In this document: positions 1-9,060 of the stretch, in pieces | Layout: every line of letters begins with the position of its first letter | Numbering within the stretch: position 1 is the stretch's first letter | Origin: Sulfurospirillum oryzae | GTDB lineage: Bacteria > Campylobacterota > Campylobacteria > Campylobacterales > Sulfurospirillaceae | Direction of reading: 5' to 3' | Assembly: GCF_025770725.1 (NCBI RefSeq) | Contig: NZ_JANZKZ010000001.1 | Location: forward strand, 1 to 64,000 | DNA: 64,000 bases | Made by a program: the position numbers and the translations under genes | Notes under the pieces: model-generated | Told to the model about the DNA's origin: nothing | What the model saw: only the letters and a program-made list of their open reading frames with translations | Database searches by the model: none

Positions 1-344
1 AATTGTTTCGTTGCAGGCATCCATGTTGGAATACAGCCTAAATGGGTACAAAGCCCTATCATGACAGCATAGTGTTTATTGCCCGCTACAATGTCACGTT
101 TCTCGTTCTTAGGCATATCTGCACTTTTTCTCAAGATGAAAATAGGCTTGCCCCTCCATTGGATCGTTTGCACTTCTCCTTCTTTCATTGGAGAGAGATC
201 AACGGTGATGAATCCAGCAGACTGTACACTTGGAAGTGGATCCCAAGTCTTTTTCATAGCGCCAAGGGCTATGACCCCACCTGCCGCTGCAAAACCGCTG
301 AATGCCATGCCTATAAAGTCTCTTCTGCTTGTTTCAACAGCCAT
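1..344 (-). CDS. petA: Rieske iron-sulfur protein of cytochrome bc1 complex (5' part, runs off window)
   Basis: The reverse strand from 344 to the window edge reads a protein starting MAVETSRRDFIGMAF, with a twin-arginine type signal (RRDF) followed by a hydrophobic, Gly/Ala-rich segment, as in Rieske subunits of ubiquinol:cytochrome c oxidoreductase. Near the visible end is GLCTHLGC, the first half of the [2Fe-2S] binding motif (CTHLGC). The second Cys/His box lies beyond base 1. The ATG at 344 is preceded by AAAGGAAC. The cytochrome b and c1 genes would be expected next to the left but are outside the window. The complex passes quinol electrons to periplasmic cytochromes, which fits the cytochrome c and nos genes that follow. 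Confidence 0.9.
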   Translation of the reverse strand, partial: MAVETSRRDFIGMAFSGFAAAGGVIALGAMKKTWDPLPSVQSAGFITVDLSPMKEGEVQTIQWRGKPIFILRKSADMPKNEKRDIVAGNKHYAVMIGLCTHLGCIPTWMPATKQ

Positions 345-438
345 TCTTTGTTCCTTTCGTGTAGTATGAAATATTGAGAATTCTAGTTATTGGTAATTCG
401 AAATGCAGAAAGGCTGTGGTGAAATATCACCACAGCCT

Positions 439-735
439 TTATTTATAAGAAGCGATGGTAGTAGCAACTGCTTTTAAGTCATCATCACTTAATGCTGTTG
501 CAATGGGTTTCATAACATTTTTCATAGGCCCACCCTCGCCATTTTTATAGCCATTAATTGAAGCTGTAATTTTTGCAACATCCCATCCCGCAATAATTTG
601 CGATTTGTTCAATGCAGATTTTGAAGCTTTATCGCCATGACATGAAAAGCATTTGCTTTTGTAGATTCCTTCGCCATCAGCCGCCATAAGCGATACTGCT
701 GCCACTGAGATGAGCATACACGCTATCTTCTTCAT
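439..735 (-). CDS. small periplasmic monoheme cytochrome c
   Basis: A 98-residue protein with a cleavable signal peptide (hydrophobic residues 5-18, cleavage after SLMAA) and one heme c attachment site CFSCH around residue 29-33. A downstream Met (GGPMKNVMKP) could supply the distal axial ligand, as in class I cytochromes c553. It probably shuttles electrons between the bc1 complex and periplasmic reductases or an oxidase. It is transcribed in the same direction as the Rieske gene but upstream of it, 94 bases away, with its own run-up; a separate transcript is possible. The exact partner cannot be told from sequence. Confidence 0.85.
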   Translation of the reverse strand: MKKIACMLISVAAVSLMAADGEGIYKSKCFSCHGDKASKSALNKSQIIAGWDVAKITASINGYKNGEGGPMKNVMKPIATALSDDDLKAVATTIASYK

Positions 736-841
736 TCTTAAATCCCTCCATTCATTAATATTTTAATATATTTCTAATAATAGAGTGACATTTTATAACA
801 GAGCGAGTTTCTTTTCAGTCGCTTTGTAAAAATAAACCATT

Positions 842-1531
842 TTAATCTTTAATTGCGTATCCTAAGTTACCAATTGTTTTAATAACATCATTTGTTATTT
901 TTTTACGTAATTTAAAAACAAGATTTTTAAGTGCTGAAGGCGGAGCTTCTTCATAGATATAAAGCTTATCTTCAAGAATTTGCCTTGTAACTAAATTGCC
1001 TTTATGTGCCAATAATATTTCAATAAATTCGATCTCTTTTTGTGTTAATGTAATAGAGATATTGTCTTGTAAAAAAGTTTTATTCGTATAGTCGTAGAAG
1101 CTTGTATTGTTAATTTTGACAATGGTTTTTGACTTTTCCAGTAAAATGCTTGCACTGCTTTCTAAAAGTCTTGTCAAATCTCCTTCTTTAATCGGCTTTA
1201 CAACATAATCAACTAATGAAAGTTTGATAGATTCTAGTAAAAAATCTTTGTCAGTATAAGCACTTGTAACAATAATGGGGATATCATGATTGTCTTTTCT
1301 AATATGCTTAATTAATTCGAGTCCATTTAATTTAGGCATTTTCACATCCGTAATAACAATATCAGGATGATGTTGGTTATAAAGCATTAAAGCCTCTTCA
1401 CCATCAGATGCCGTGTAAACTTTATCGACATACAATAGTAAAACTTTTGCAAAACTATCTCTCAGATTTTTTTCATCTTCAGCAAGCAATAACGAACTAT
1501 TTTTTAAAACAAATGCATATTTATCTAACAA
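842..1531 (-). CDS. OmpR-type response regulator
   Basis: 229 residues. An N-terminal receiver domain (about residues 12-125) has the acidic pocket LLAEDE, the phospho-acceptor in PDIVITDVKMP and the switch residues around IIVTSAY and VVKPI. The C-terminal 90 residues form a winged-helix DNA-binding domain (ITLTQKEIEFIEILLAHKGNLVTRQ, then LRKKI and IKTIGNLGYAI). It is transcribed divergently from the sensor kinase at 1645, with 113 bases between the two starts, so the two very likely form one two-component system. Its target is unknown; the adjacent nos cluster is the obvious candidate, but that is inference from position. Confidence 0.9.
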   Translation of the reverse strand: MLDKYAFVLKNSSLLLAEDEKNLRDSFAKVLLLYVDKVYTASDGEEALMLYNQHHPDIVITDVKMPKLNGLELIKHIRKDNHDIPIIVTSAYTDKDFLLESIKLSLVDYVVKPIKEGDLTRLLESSASILLEKSKTIVKINNTSFYDYTNKTFLQDNISITLTQKEIEFIEILLAHKGNLVTRQILEDKLYIYEEAPPSALKNLVFKLRKKITNDVIKTIGNLGYAIKD

Positions 1532-1644
1532 AAATTTCCTCCATTTTGAATCTTGCCTTGAGAAATTGTAACACTTTTTTCTCTAAAAGAAAGCTATAAT
1601 TCTCATAGTGTACTGTAATATTAGTCGCAAAAGGGAGTTTTTAT

Positions 1645-3291
1645 ATGATCGAAACAATTAACTTTACGAAACGATATATTATTGCACTTTCCATCATAGC
1701 ACTCCTTTCTATTCTAGCCTATTACAATCTAAATCATCTTATCAGTAGCCAATCCAATGATGGAAAAATAATTAATATCAGTAGTAAACAAGGAATGCTT
1801 TCTCAACAAATTGCTCTGTATGCGATCTATTATAAAACGGATAATTTACGTACAAATATTGCGCTTATGGAAGAAGCTCATAATTTATTGATTTCGTTCC
1901 CTATGTCAAATGAATTGAAAAAAATTTATTTTGAAGAGCCGTTTTTCTTAGATAAAAATGTTAGAACCTACTTGTTTCATGCAAAGCGTTTTGAAGAAAA
2001 TCGTGATGGAAGAAGTTTAACGTATATCTTACAAAACTCGCAAAAGCTTTTAGATAATTTAGATCTAGCTACTTCAATCTATGTTGCAACGACAGAATCA
2101 AATACAATAAAACTCAAAAACGTCGAATTTTTTATTTTTATTTTTACACTTGTAACGCTTTTTTTCGAGGCAATTTTCATTTTTAGACCAGCTACAAAGA
2201 AAATTACAGAAGTGACAAAAGAACTTATTAAACAACATGATTATGCCAATACTATTATTGAGTCCAATACAAATGCCATTGTAACACTTGATTCGTCACT
2301 TAGGATTCAAACGTATAATCATATGGCAGAAAAGATATTTGGCTACACAAAACAAGAAATTATTGGAGAACTTTTCTTCCCAAAAATAATCTCAAAAGAG
2401 TCTCTACCCGTAGAACAAGAAGGCATTTTAAATTTTAAAAAAATTCTTGAAATTGAGAATAAAGAAGAAGTACGCGAAATTAAAGCCGTCAATAAGAAAG
2501 GACAAATATTTCCCATTAGAATTTCATTTGGAATTAGTGGAGAAGAAAAAAATATGCTCATTATTAGTATGCAAGATATTTCAAAAGAAATACTCAAAGA
2601 TAAAATTATGATGCAACAAGCTAAATTTGCAGCGCTTGGCGAGATGATTGCTATTATTGCACATCAATGGAGACAACCACTGGCTCAACTTAATTTTAAT
2701 TGTATGTATATTCGAAAAAAACTCACGGATCCAGAGTTAATGGAAGAAACGGCTAAAAATGAAGAAATTATTCAATTTATGTCAGAAACTATCACAAATT
2801 TTGAAAATTTTTATAAACATGTAGATAACACTGTTTTTAACCCTATCATTTCGATTAAACAGACGCTTGTGCTGCTTGAATCTTCTTTAAAACTTTATCA
2901 AATCAAACTTATTCAGAAAATTGACTCAAAAATGAATATTTTTGGTAATTCAAATAGCCTGTCGCAAGTCATTTTGTCGATTATCCAAAATACAATTGAT
3001 ATTATTAAAAGCTCTGACATCAAAGATCCTTTTATTCAAATTACCCTCGAAAACTCAGATAAGTTTGTTGTTCTAACAATCACCGATAATGCAGGAGGAA
3101 TTCAAACTCCTTTAATCAATGATATTTTCAAGCCTTTTCATAGCAATAAAAACAAGCTCTCTACAGGGATTGGTCTTTACATGTCAAAATTAATTATAGA
3201 AAATCAATTTCACGGAATAATAAACGCTAAGAACACTCATTGTGGTGCTCAATTTAATATATTACTGCCTTCTTGCTGCGATAATATGTAA
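1645..3291 (+). CDS. membrane sensor histidine kinase with PilJ/NarX-like sensor and PAS domain
   Basis: 548 residues. Two membrane segments (about 13-32 and 161-180) enclose a periplasmic domain that begins INISSKQGMLSQQIALYA, resembling the first-helix motif of PilJ and NarX-type sensors (N-G-R-Q-R-M-L-S-Q in the family). A PAS domain follows (about 200-325, with IESNTNAIVTLD and IFGYTKQEIIGE). The H box is LGEMIAIIAHQWRQPL (His near 340), typical of epsilonproteobacterial kinases, and the ATPase domain has ITDNAGGI and STGIGLYMSK. RBS AAAAGGGAG. NarX-type sensors bind nitrate or nitrite, but the arginine of the NarX P-box is not conserved here, so the ligand is open. It pairs with the divergent regulator at 842-1531. 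Confidence 0.88.
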   Translation: MIETINFTKRYIIALSIIALLSILAYYNLNHLISSQSNDGKIINISSKQGMLSQQIALYAIYYKTDNLRTNIALMEEAHNLLISFPMSNELKKIYFEEPFFLDKNVRTYLFHAKRFEENRDGRSLTYILQNSQKLLDNLDLATSIYVATTESNTIKLKNVEFFIFIFTLVTLFFEAIFIFRPATKKITEVTKELIKQHDYANTIIESNTNAIVTLDSSLRIQTYNHMAEKIFGYTKQEIIGELFFPKIISKESLPVEQEGILNFKKILEIENKEEVREIKAVNKKGQIFPIRISFGISGEEKNMLIISMQDISKEILKDKIMMQQAKFAALGEMIAIIAHQWRQPLAQLNFNCMYIRKKLTDPELMEETAKNEEIIQFMSETITNFENFYKHVDNTVFNPIISIKQTLVLLESSLKLYQIKLIQKIDSKMNIFGNSNSLSQVILSIIQNTIDIIKSSDIKDPFIQITLENSDKFVVLTITDNAGGIQTPLINDIFKPFHSNKNKLSTGIGLYMSKLIIENQFHGIINAKNTHCGAQFNILLPSCCDNM

Positions 3292-3486
3292 ATATATGCT
3301 TTTTTTACTACCTAATTTTAACTCATAAAATTCTAGCGACTCAAAAGAAACTGACTCTATTATAGAATTCCATAGTCAACTTAAAGTGTTAAATTAATGT
3401 TAAATAAAAAGAATAAAGAAGATACTGGCCATATCGCTCTTTATGACAGTTGTTTAGCATAATCTTATGTTTTTAAAGGAGGATAT

Positions 3487-6090
3487 ATGGAAAGAGGTTT
3501 CAAACTTCTATCATCGCTTGTACTCTCTAGTACTCTCTTAACAACAGTATCTATTGCTGCTGGTGGAGATGGGACTTTAGATAAAGTGATGAAAGAAAGA
3601 GGTCTAAGCGAAGCAGATGTCGTTCGTGCTGCAAAGACCTATAATCCAACGGGCGTACATGACAAATACCTCATCTTTAGTTCAGGTGGGCAATCTGGAC
3701 AGGTATTAGTTTATGGTGTTCCTTCGATGAGGATACTAAAGTATATTGCTGTATTTACGCCAGAACCATGGCAAGGATATGGTTTTGATGAAGAAAGTAA
3801 AAAAGTACTTGACCAAGGTAAGATTAGAGGTAAAGACATTACTTGGGGTGACACACACCACCCAGCGCTTTCTGAAACAGATGCCAAAGTTGATGGTAAA
3901 TGGCTTATTATTAATGATAAAGCCAACCCAAGATTGGCAGTTATTGATTTGAGCGATTTTGAAACAAAACAAATTGTTGTTAACCCTGTATTTAAGTCTG
4001 AACATGGTGGTTCATTCTTTACACAAGACTCTGAATGGATCATCGAAGCAGCACAATATGCGGCGCCATTTGACAATAATTACCATCCGATTGAAGACTA
4101 TAAAGAGAGCTATCGTGGTGGTGTAACCATGTGGAAATTCGATCCTAAAAAAGGTAGAGTTCAAGAAAAAGACTCTTATACCATTGAGCTTCCTCCCTAT
4201 ATGCAAGATTTAAGTGATGCGGGTAAAAAAGTAAGTCACGGTTGGGGCTTTACCAATTCATTTAACTCAGAAATGTACACCGGCGGAATTGAAGTAGGTA
4301 TGCCACCTAATGAAGCGGGTATGAGCAGAAACGATACAGACTACCTTCACGTATACAATTGGCAAAAACTTGCGGAACTTGCAAAAGATCCAAAAAATGT
4401 CAAAGTGATCAATGGTCATAGAGTTGTTCCTATGGAAGTTGCTGTCAAAAATGATGCTCTTTTCCTTATCCCTGAGCCTAAATCTCCACACGGTGTCGAT
4501 GTTGATCCAACAGGTGAATACATTGTAGTCTGTGGAAAATTAGATACACACGCATCGGTGTATAGTTTCTCAAAAATTCAAGCATTGATCAAAAATAAAG
4601 ATTATGCCGGTAAAGACCCATACGGTATTCCTATTCTTGATATGAAAAAAGCTTTACATGGTCAGCTTGAATTAGGCCTTGGACCATTGCATAATCAGTA
4701 TTCACCTGTTGATGGGGAAATTTACACCTCATTGTATGTGGATAGTCAAGTTGTAAAATGGAATTTCAAAACCTTAAAAGTATTAGATCGCGTCAATGTT
4801 CACTATAACATTGGACACTTAGCGGGTATGGAAAGTAATACGGCTGATCCACAAGGTGAGTATATTATTGCACTTAATAAATTATCAATTGATAGATTTA
4901 ATAATGTAGGACCTCTACATCCACAAAATCATCAGTTAATTGATATTCATGGCAATAAAATGGATCTTCTTGTTGATATGCCTATCCCTCTTGGAGAACC
5001 ACATGATGCTGTAGGTATTCGTGCGGATAAACTTCATCCAAAAGTACGTTACGAAATGGGTACAAATTCTCGAACAGAGCAAATCAGTGAAGGAAAAACA
5101 CTGGCTGGACAAGAGAGAATTGAACGTAAAGGTAATGATGTAAAAGTCTATGCAACGCTTGTACGTTCACATATTAACCCAGAGCGAATTACCGTCAATA
5201 AAGGTGATAACGTCACAATCTATATGACAAACCTTGAGCGCGCAGAAGATGAAACACATGGTTTTACAGTGGATAACTACAATGTTCATGCATCCGTAGA
5301 GCCAGGTAAAGTTGCAACTGTTAAGTTCAAAGCTGATTTAGAAGGTGTTTTCCCTTACTACTGTACAGAATTCTGTTCTGCACTTCACTTAGAAATGATG
5401 GGTTATTTAATGGTTAAAGACCCTAACAAAAAATATGAAAGTGCACAAAAACTCAAAATGGCAACGATGAGTAAAGAACAACTCAAAGCTGAATACGACA
5501 AAACGGTTGCAGTCAATAAAGCAACAGATGATGTTATTCAAAGTGTTGTGAAATTCCTCAAAGAGAACCATTATGAGAAACACGATGTTGTCAAAAACCT
5601 TGTAACAGACGCGCTTGATCAGTACGGCAAAATTCCTGAGCAGAAAAAACTCTCAGATGCTGCTGTCAAAGAAGGCGATTTTGAAAAAGCTGTCTTATTT
5701 GAAAATATGATCTGGCAATACATGGTTAAAACAGCAGACGTTGGTATCAGAGCTAAAGACTTACTTGTTAAGTTCGTTGCAACCAAACAGTCTCCAGAAG
5801 CTGCCAAAGGTGAAACTGCCTTTAATGAAGGTGGATGTTCAGGTTGTCACGTTATTGGAAAAGTAAGTTCAGGTCCAGATCTTACTGGTGTATTGGGTCG
5901 TCATGAAAATGGTGAAAAATGGGTAGCTGATTTTATCAAAAACCCAAAAGACAAGTTTGAAGACCCTTATGTCAAAGCGATGATTGACTACTTTAACTTG
6001 AGAATGCCAAACCAAAACATGAAAGATCCTGAAGTAAAAAGCATTATTGAATATCTAAAATGGATTGACAGTAACGCTAATTTATTTTAA
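3487..6090 (+). CDS. nosZ: clade II (atypical) nitrous-oxide reductase with fused cytochrome c domain
   Basis: 867 residues. It reduces N2O to N2 in the periplasm. A Sec-type signal peptide (not Tat) opens the protein (LLSSLVLSSTLLTTVSIAAGG), a hallmark of clade II enzymes. The beta-propeller follows with the His clusters expected for the CuZ site (for example DTHHPAL near 119, HGGSF near 181, SPHGVDVDPTG near 335, PLHNQ, GHLAGM, EPHDA). The cupredoxin domain carries the CuA motif CTEFCSALHLEMM (about 626-638). A C-terminal extension of about 150 residues has one heme site CSGCH (near 785), found in the epsilonproteobacterial form. Strong RBS AAAGGAGG. It heads the nos cluster; a 195-base upstream region separates it from the sensor kinase gene and probably holds its promoter. 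Confidence 0.98.
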   Translation: MERGFKLLSSLVLSSTLLTTVSIAAGGDGTLDKVMKERGLSEADVVRAAKTYNPTGVHDKYLIFSSGGQSGQVLVYGVPSMRILKYIAVFTPEPWQGYGFDEESKKVLDQGKIRGKDITWGDTHHPALSETDAKVDGKWLIINDKANPRLAVIDLSDFETKQIVVNPVFKSEHGGSFFTQDSEWIIEAAQYAAPFDNNYHPIEDYKESYRGGVTMWKFDPKKGRVQEKDSYTIELPPYMQDLSDAGKKVSHGWGFTNSFNSEMYTGGIEVGMPPNEAGMSRNDTDYLHVYNWQKLAELAKDPKNVKVINGHRVVPMEVAVKNDALFLIPEPKSPHGVDVDPTGEYIVVCGKLDTHASVYSFSKIQALIKNKDYAGKDPYGIPILDMKKALHGQLELGLGPLHNQYSPVDGEIYTSLYVDSQVVKWNFKTLKVLDRVNVHYNIGHLAGMESNTADPQGEYIIALNKLSIDRFNNVGPLHPQNHQLIDIHGNKMDLLVDMPIPLGEPHDAVGIRADKLHPKVRYEMGTNSRTEQISEGKTLAGQERIERKGNDVKVYATLVRSHINPERITVNKGDNVTIYMTNLERAEDETHGFTVDNYNVHASVEPGKVATVKFKADLEGVFPYYCTEFCSALHLEMMGYLMVKDPNKKYESAQKLKMATMSKEQLKAEYDKTVAVNKATDDVIQSVVKFLKENHYEKHDVVKNLVTDALDQYGKIPEQKKLSDAAVKEGDFEKAVLFENMIWQYMVKTADVGIRAKDLLVKFVATKQSPEAAKGETAFNEGGCSGCHVIGKVSSGPDLTGVLGRHENGEKWVADFIKNPKDKFEDPYVKAMIDYFNLRMPNQNMKDPEVKSIIEYLKWIDSNANLF

Positions 6091-6102
6091 ATTTCATATC
6101 TT

Positions 6103-6133
6103 CAACCCGCAAAGATTCGATCTTTGCGGGTTG
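6103..6133 (+). terminator. perfect 14-bp hairpin between nosZ and nosB
   Basis: CAACCCGCAAAGAT (6103-6116) and ATCTTTGCGGGTTG (6120-6133) form a perfect stem around a 3-base loop, 12 bases after the nosZ stop. No T run follows, so it may be a partial terminator or an mRNA 3' stabiliser that lets nosZ be made in excess over the maturation genes. Confidence 0.6.
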
Positions 6134-6144
6134 ACATGTGTCAA
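6131..6144. promoter_or_regulatory. FNR/CRP-family-like palindrome upstream of nosB
   Basis: TTGACATGTGTCAA is an inverted repeat TTGAC-N4-GTCAA, one base per half-site away from the FNR consensus TTGAT-N4-ATCAA. It starts on the last three bases of the nosZ hairpin and lies 84 bases before the nosB start. A Crp/Fnr-type regulator could start a second transcript for the accessory genes here. This is inferred from one site only. Confidence 0.4.
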
Positions 6145-6227
6145 TGTTAAAAATAAGAATTCAAGATACACTATTTTTATCTAAAGATTTAACGTTAGTT
6201 TTTAGCTAAGGATATTAAGGAGAAAAA

Positions 6228-7010
6228 ATGAATCAAAGTTTACTAAAATCAAAAATCTTTGCAGGTATTGCATTGGTGATCATGACACTGTCATTTACAT
6301 TCCCAATGATCAGTTTTCATGGTGTGCTGAATAAAATTGATGCCGGTAAAAAAGAAGAAATTTCATCTTTCCAAAAAATCGTTTGGGGAATATATAATCA
6401 AGGTAGATATAAAAGCACTACTACCCCTAAAGATGCCCACAACAACTTGGACAAAATGATTGTAAGCTCTTCAGAAATTGGTGTCGCATCACTTCCTATT
6501 TGGTCATGTTCACTTGAAGCTCCAAACTATCCAAAAGAAGCCTTCCCCGAAGGCATTCCTGTCTTTTTTCACTTTGATGGATTTAGTGGTGAAGTGCATG
6601 AGATGAATACGATCAATCACTACATTGGTATGGATCCTATGTGGAGAGGCGGTATATTAGAGCGTGAAATTGGTATTTATGCCTTATTATTTTTAAGTTT
6701 GATTATGGTCTATTTTATTGCTTATAATCAAAAAGTGATGAGCTACTTTATGCTCATTCCAACTTCATTACCCTTGCTCTTTATAGCAGATTATTCTTAT
6801 TGGCTCTATTGGTTTGGACATAATCTTCATGACTGGGGTGCTTTTAAAATCAAACCATTCATGCCTACCGTTTTTGGTGATGGAAAAGTAGCACAGTTTA
6901 CAACACATTCTTATCCAGCCATCGGGTTTTATGGCTTAGTTCTTATCGGTATCTTTTCGCTGCTTGCTATCTTGGCACGAAGTAAAGCGATGAAAGAAAT
7001 TGGTCAATAA
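6228..7010 (+). CDS. nosB: NosB, membrane protein of clade II nos clusters
   Basis: 260 residues with one N-terminal membrane segment (about 11-30) and three C-terminal ones (about 148-166, 174-195, 226-248), separated by a roughly 115-residue loop probably outside the cytoplasm. The position between nosZ and nosD and the membrane layout match the nosB gene of Wolinella succinogenes and other clade II clusters. Its biochemical role is not established in the family; the loop has Cys and several His (CSLEAP, FFHFDGF, INHYIGMD) that could bind metal or heme, which is inference. RBS AAGGAG, start ATG. The next gene follows after 5 bases. Confidence 0.88.
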   Translation: MNQSLLKSKIFAGIALVIMTLSFTFPMISFHGVLNKIDAGKKEEISSFQKIVWGIYNQGRYKSTTTPKDAHNNLDKMIVSSSEIGVASLPIWSCSLEAPNYPKEAFPEGIPVFFHFDGFSGEVHEMNTINHYIGMDPMWRGGILEREIGIYALLFLSLIMVYFIAYNQKVMSYFMLIPTSLPLLFIADYSYWLYWFGHNLHDWGAFKIKPFMPTVFGDGKVAQFTTHSYPAIGFYGLVLIGIFSLLAILARSKAMKEIGQ

Positions 7011-7015
7011 ATATT

Positions 7016-8314
7016 ATGAAACAACTTCTTTTTCTCGCTTTTTTAACACTGTCAACACTCTATGCCAAGAGTGACTTTATATATGAAACAAGAGAAGAAG
7101 TCGTTCCATATACAGGCCCTATTAAAGAAACGCATAGAAGTTCTATCCAAGATATTATTGATAATGCCAAAGAGGGCTCTATCATAAAACTTAAAGCTGG
7201 TATTTATGAGGGCAATATTGTTATTACTAAACCCCTGAGCATTATTGGAGCCGAAGAAGGTGTCATTATAGATGGATTAGGCGTTGGAAGTGTTATAACG
7301 ATCAAAAGCTCTTATGTAACCTTGAAAAATCTTACGATTCAAAATAGTGGTGAAAGATCTGACGTTCTTGATGCTGCAATAAATATGACAGGCGATACGA
7401 CAACAGGGGCACTTGTTCAAAATGAAGTGAGCCATTGCAAAATCCTAGATTCCCTTTTGGGTATCAATATGGAAATAGTCAATAATTCACTCATTAAAAA
7501 CAATTATATCACGTCAAAAAATTATGAACTTGGACTCCGAGGAGATGGTATAAGACTATGGTATAGCAATGACAATATGATTCAAAAAAACCATCTGTAT
7601 CGATCCCGTGATATGGTCGTTTGGTATTCACATGGCAATACCATTGAAGAAAATTTAGCTGAACATGGAAGGTATTCACTCCATTTTATGTATGCAGGCA
7701 AAAATTTTGTCCACAACAATACCTTTCAATACAATTCTGTCGGTATTTTTTTCATGTATTCTAACGATACGATTGCAACAGGAAACGTCATTACCAATGC
7801 ACTTGGTGCTACGGGTATTGGTATTGGGCTCAAGGACTCTTCTAACTTCACAATTGAAAACAATACCATTGTCTACAATGCACAAGGTATGTACATTGAT
7901 CGCTCTCCTTTTGAGCCAGATTCGCATCTTTGGATTCGAGGTAATCAATTTTTATTTAACTCCGAAGCATTGCATTTTCATTCGCTGTGTGAAAATGGAA
8001 TATTTGAAAGTAACATTGTCAAAGGCAACATTGAAGATGTTGTGAACGACTCACGCAGTAGTGATAATTTTAAAAATGAATTTACGAAAAATTATTGGGA
8101 CAACTATGAAGGTTTTGATACGAATATGGATGGTTATGGGGATAACCCTTATCGTGTTTATCAGTATGCTGATAAGCTATGGGCGTACAACCCCTCTGTA
8201 AAATTCTTTTACGGTTCACCCGTTATGACTTTATTAAACTTTTTGTCGAAATTGGCTCCATTTTCAGAACCAATTTTCTTATTAGAAGACAAAAAACCTA
8301 AGTTTACACATTAA
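7016..8314 (+). CDS. nosD: NosD, periplasmic copper-site maturation protein
   Basis: 432 residues. A signal peptide (MKQLLFLAFLTLSTLYA) precedes a right-handed parallel beta-helix built of CASH/PbH1 repeats, seen as recurrent N-x-I-x-x-N-x-I turns (for example ENLAEHGRYSLHFMYAGKNFVHNNTF). NosD works with the NosF-NosY ABC transporter in assembling the CuZ centre of NosZ. The C-terminal part has the family's YWDNYEGFDTNMDGYGDNPYR region. The spacing to nosB (5 bases) and nosG (11 bases) shows one operon. Confidence 0.95.
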   Translation: MKQLLFLAFLTLSTLYAKSDFIYETREEVVPYTGPIKETHRSSIQDIIDNAKEGSIIKLKAGIYEGNIVITKPLSIIGAEEGVIIDGLGVGSVITIKSSYVTLKNLTIQNSGERSDVLDAAINMTGDTTTGALVQNEVSHCKILDSLLGINMEIVNNSLIKNNYITSKNYELGLRGDGIRLWYSNDNMIQKNHLYRSRDMVVWYSHGNTIEENLAEHGRYSLHFMYAGKNFVHNNTFQYNSVGIFFMYSNDTIATGNVITNALGATGIGIGLKDSSNFTIENNTIVYNAQGMYIDRSPFEPDSHLWIRGNQFLFNSEALHFHSLCENGIFESNIVKGNIEDVVNDSRSSDNFKNEFTKNYWDNYEGFDTNMDGYGDNPYRVYQYADKLWAYNPSVKFFYGSPVMTLLNFLSKLAPFSEPIFLLEDKKPKFTH

Positions 8315-8325
8315 TTGGAGAGAAG

Positions 8326-9060
8326 ATGGCATTACATGTAAAGCAAGAAAGAAGAGAATTTATCCACTATTCTACACTGGGTGTTTTAGGGCTAGTACTT
8401 GGTGGAGGTGTTATTGGAGCACCTTATCTTAAAGGAAGAGAAACCCATTTAAGACCTCCTGGAGCTGTGGAAGAAAATAGGTTTTTATCGCTTTGTATTA
8501 AATGTGGACAATGTTTACAAGTATGCCCATACCATTCGATTAAATTGGCAGATTTTGCAAAGGGATATGGCATGGGAACACCTTATATTGAAGCAAGAGA
8601 GCGAGGCTGCTACCTTTGTGGCGCACTTCCTTGTGTTCTAGCCTGTCCAACAGGTGCATTAGACCATCATGCTGAGAAACCTGAAGACGTTAAGATGGGA
8701 ATAGCTGTTTTCGCATTTCCAGAAACATGTTTAGCCATAACAAGAACCATCGTACCGAAAAATCAAATCGAACGAATTTATAGCCATCCACATACGCGTA
8801 ATTTGGAAGAAAATGTCCTTAAAAAACTCTCAACATACGAGGGCAAAAGCTGCACCATTTGTGCGGATATGTGTCCATTTCCTAATCCTTTGAATGCTAT
8901 CGAAATGATCGTCACAGAAGATGGAATTAAAAAACCGCAAATCAATCAAGGGTGTGTTGGCTGTGGCGTATGTGAAGAGCTTTGTCCAGCATCTTCGCCA
9001 TCCATTGTTATTAAACCACGCGAAACTTACGAAACATTTTACAAAAAGGAGCAAGTATGA
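8326..9060 (+). CDS. nosG: NosG, periplasmic four-cluster ferredoxin (NapG-like)
   Basis: 244 residues. The N-terminus has a twin-arginine-like signal (ERREFIHYSTLGVLGLVLGGG). Four [4Fe-4S] motifs follow: CIKCGQCLQVCP (about 57-68), CYLCGALPCVLACP (about 104-117), CTICADMCPFP (about 178-188) and CVGCGVCEELCP (about 209-220). The family is homologous to NapG and is thought to act with the membrane quinol-side protein NosH to feed electrons towards NosZ. RBS GGAGAGAAG. Its 3' end overlaps nosC1 by 4 bases. The first codons include one copy of the dispersed TTACATGTAA motif (8332-8341). Confidence 0.95.
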   Translation: MALHVKQERREFIHYSTLGVLGLVLGGGVIGAPYLKGRETHLRPPGAVEENRFLSLCIKCGQCLQVCPYHSIKLADFAKGYGMGTPYIEARERGCYLCGALPCVLACPTGALDHHAEKPEDVKMGIAVFAFPETCLAITRTIVPKNQIERIYSHPHTRNLEENVLKKLSTYEGKSCTICADMCPFPNPLNAIEMIVTEDGIKKPQINQGCVGCGVCEELCPASSPSIVIKPRETYETFYKKEQV

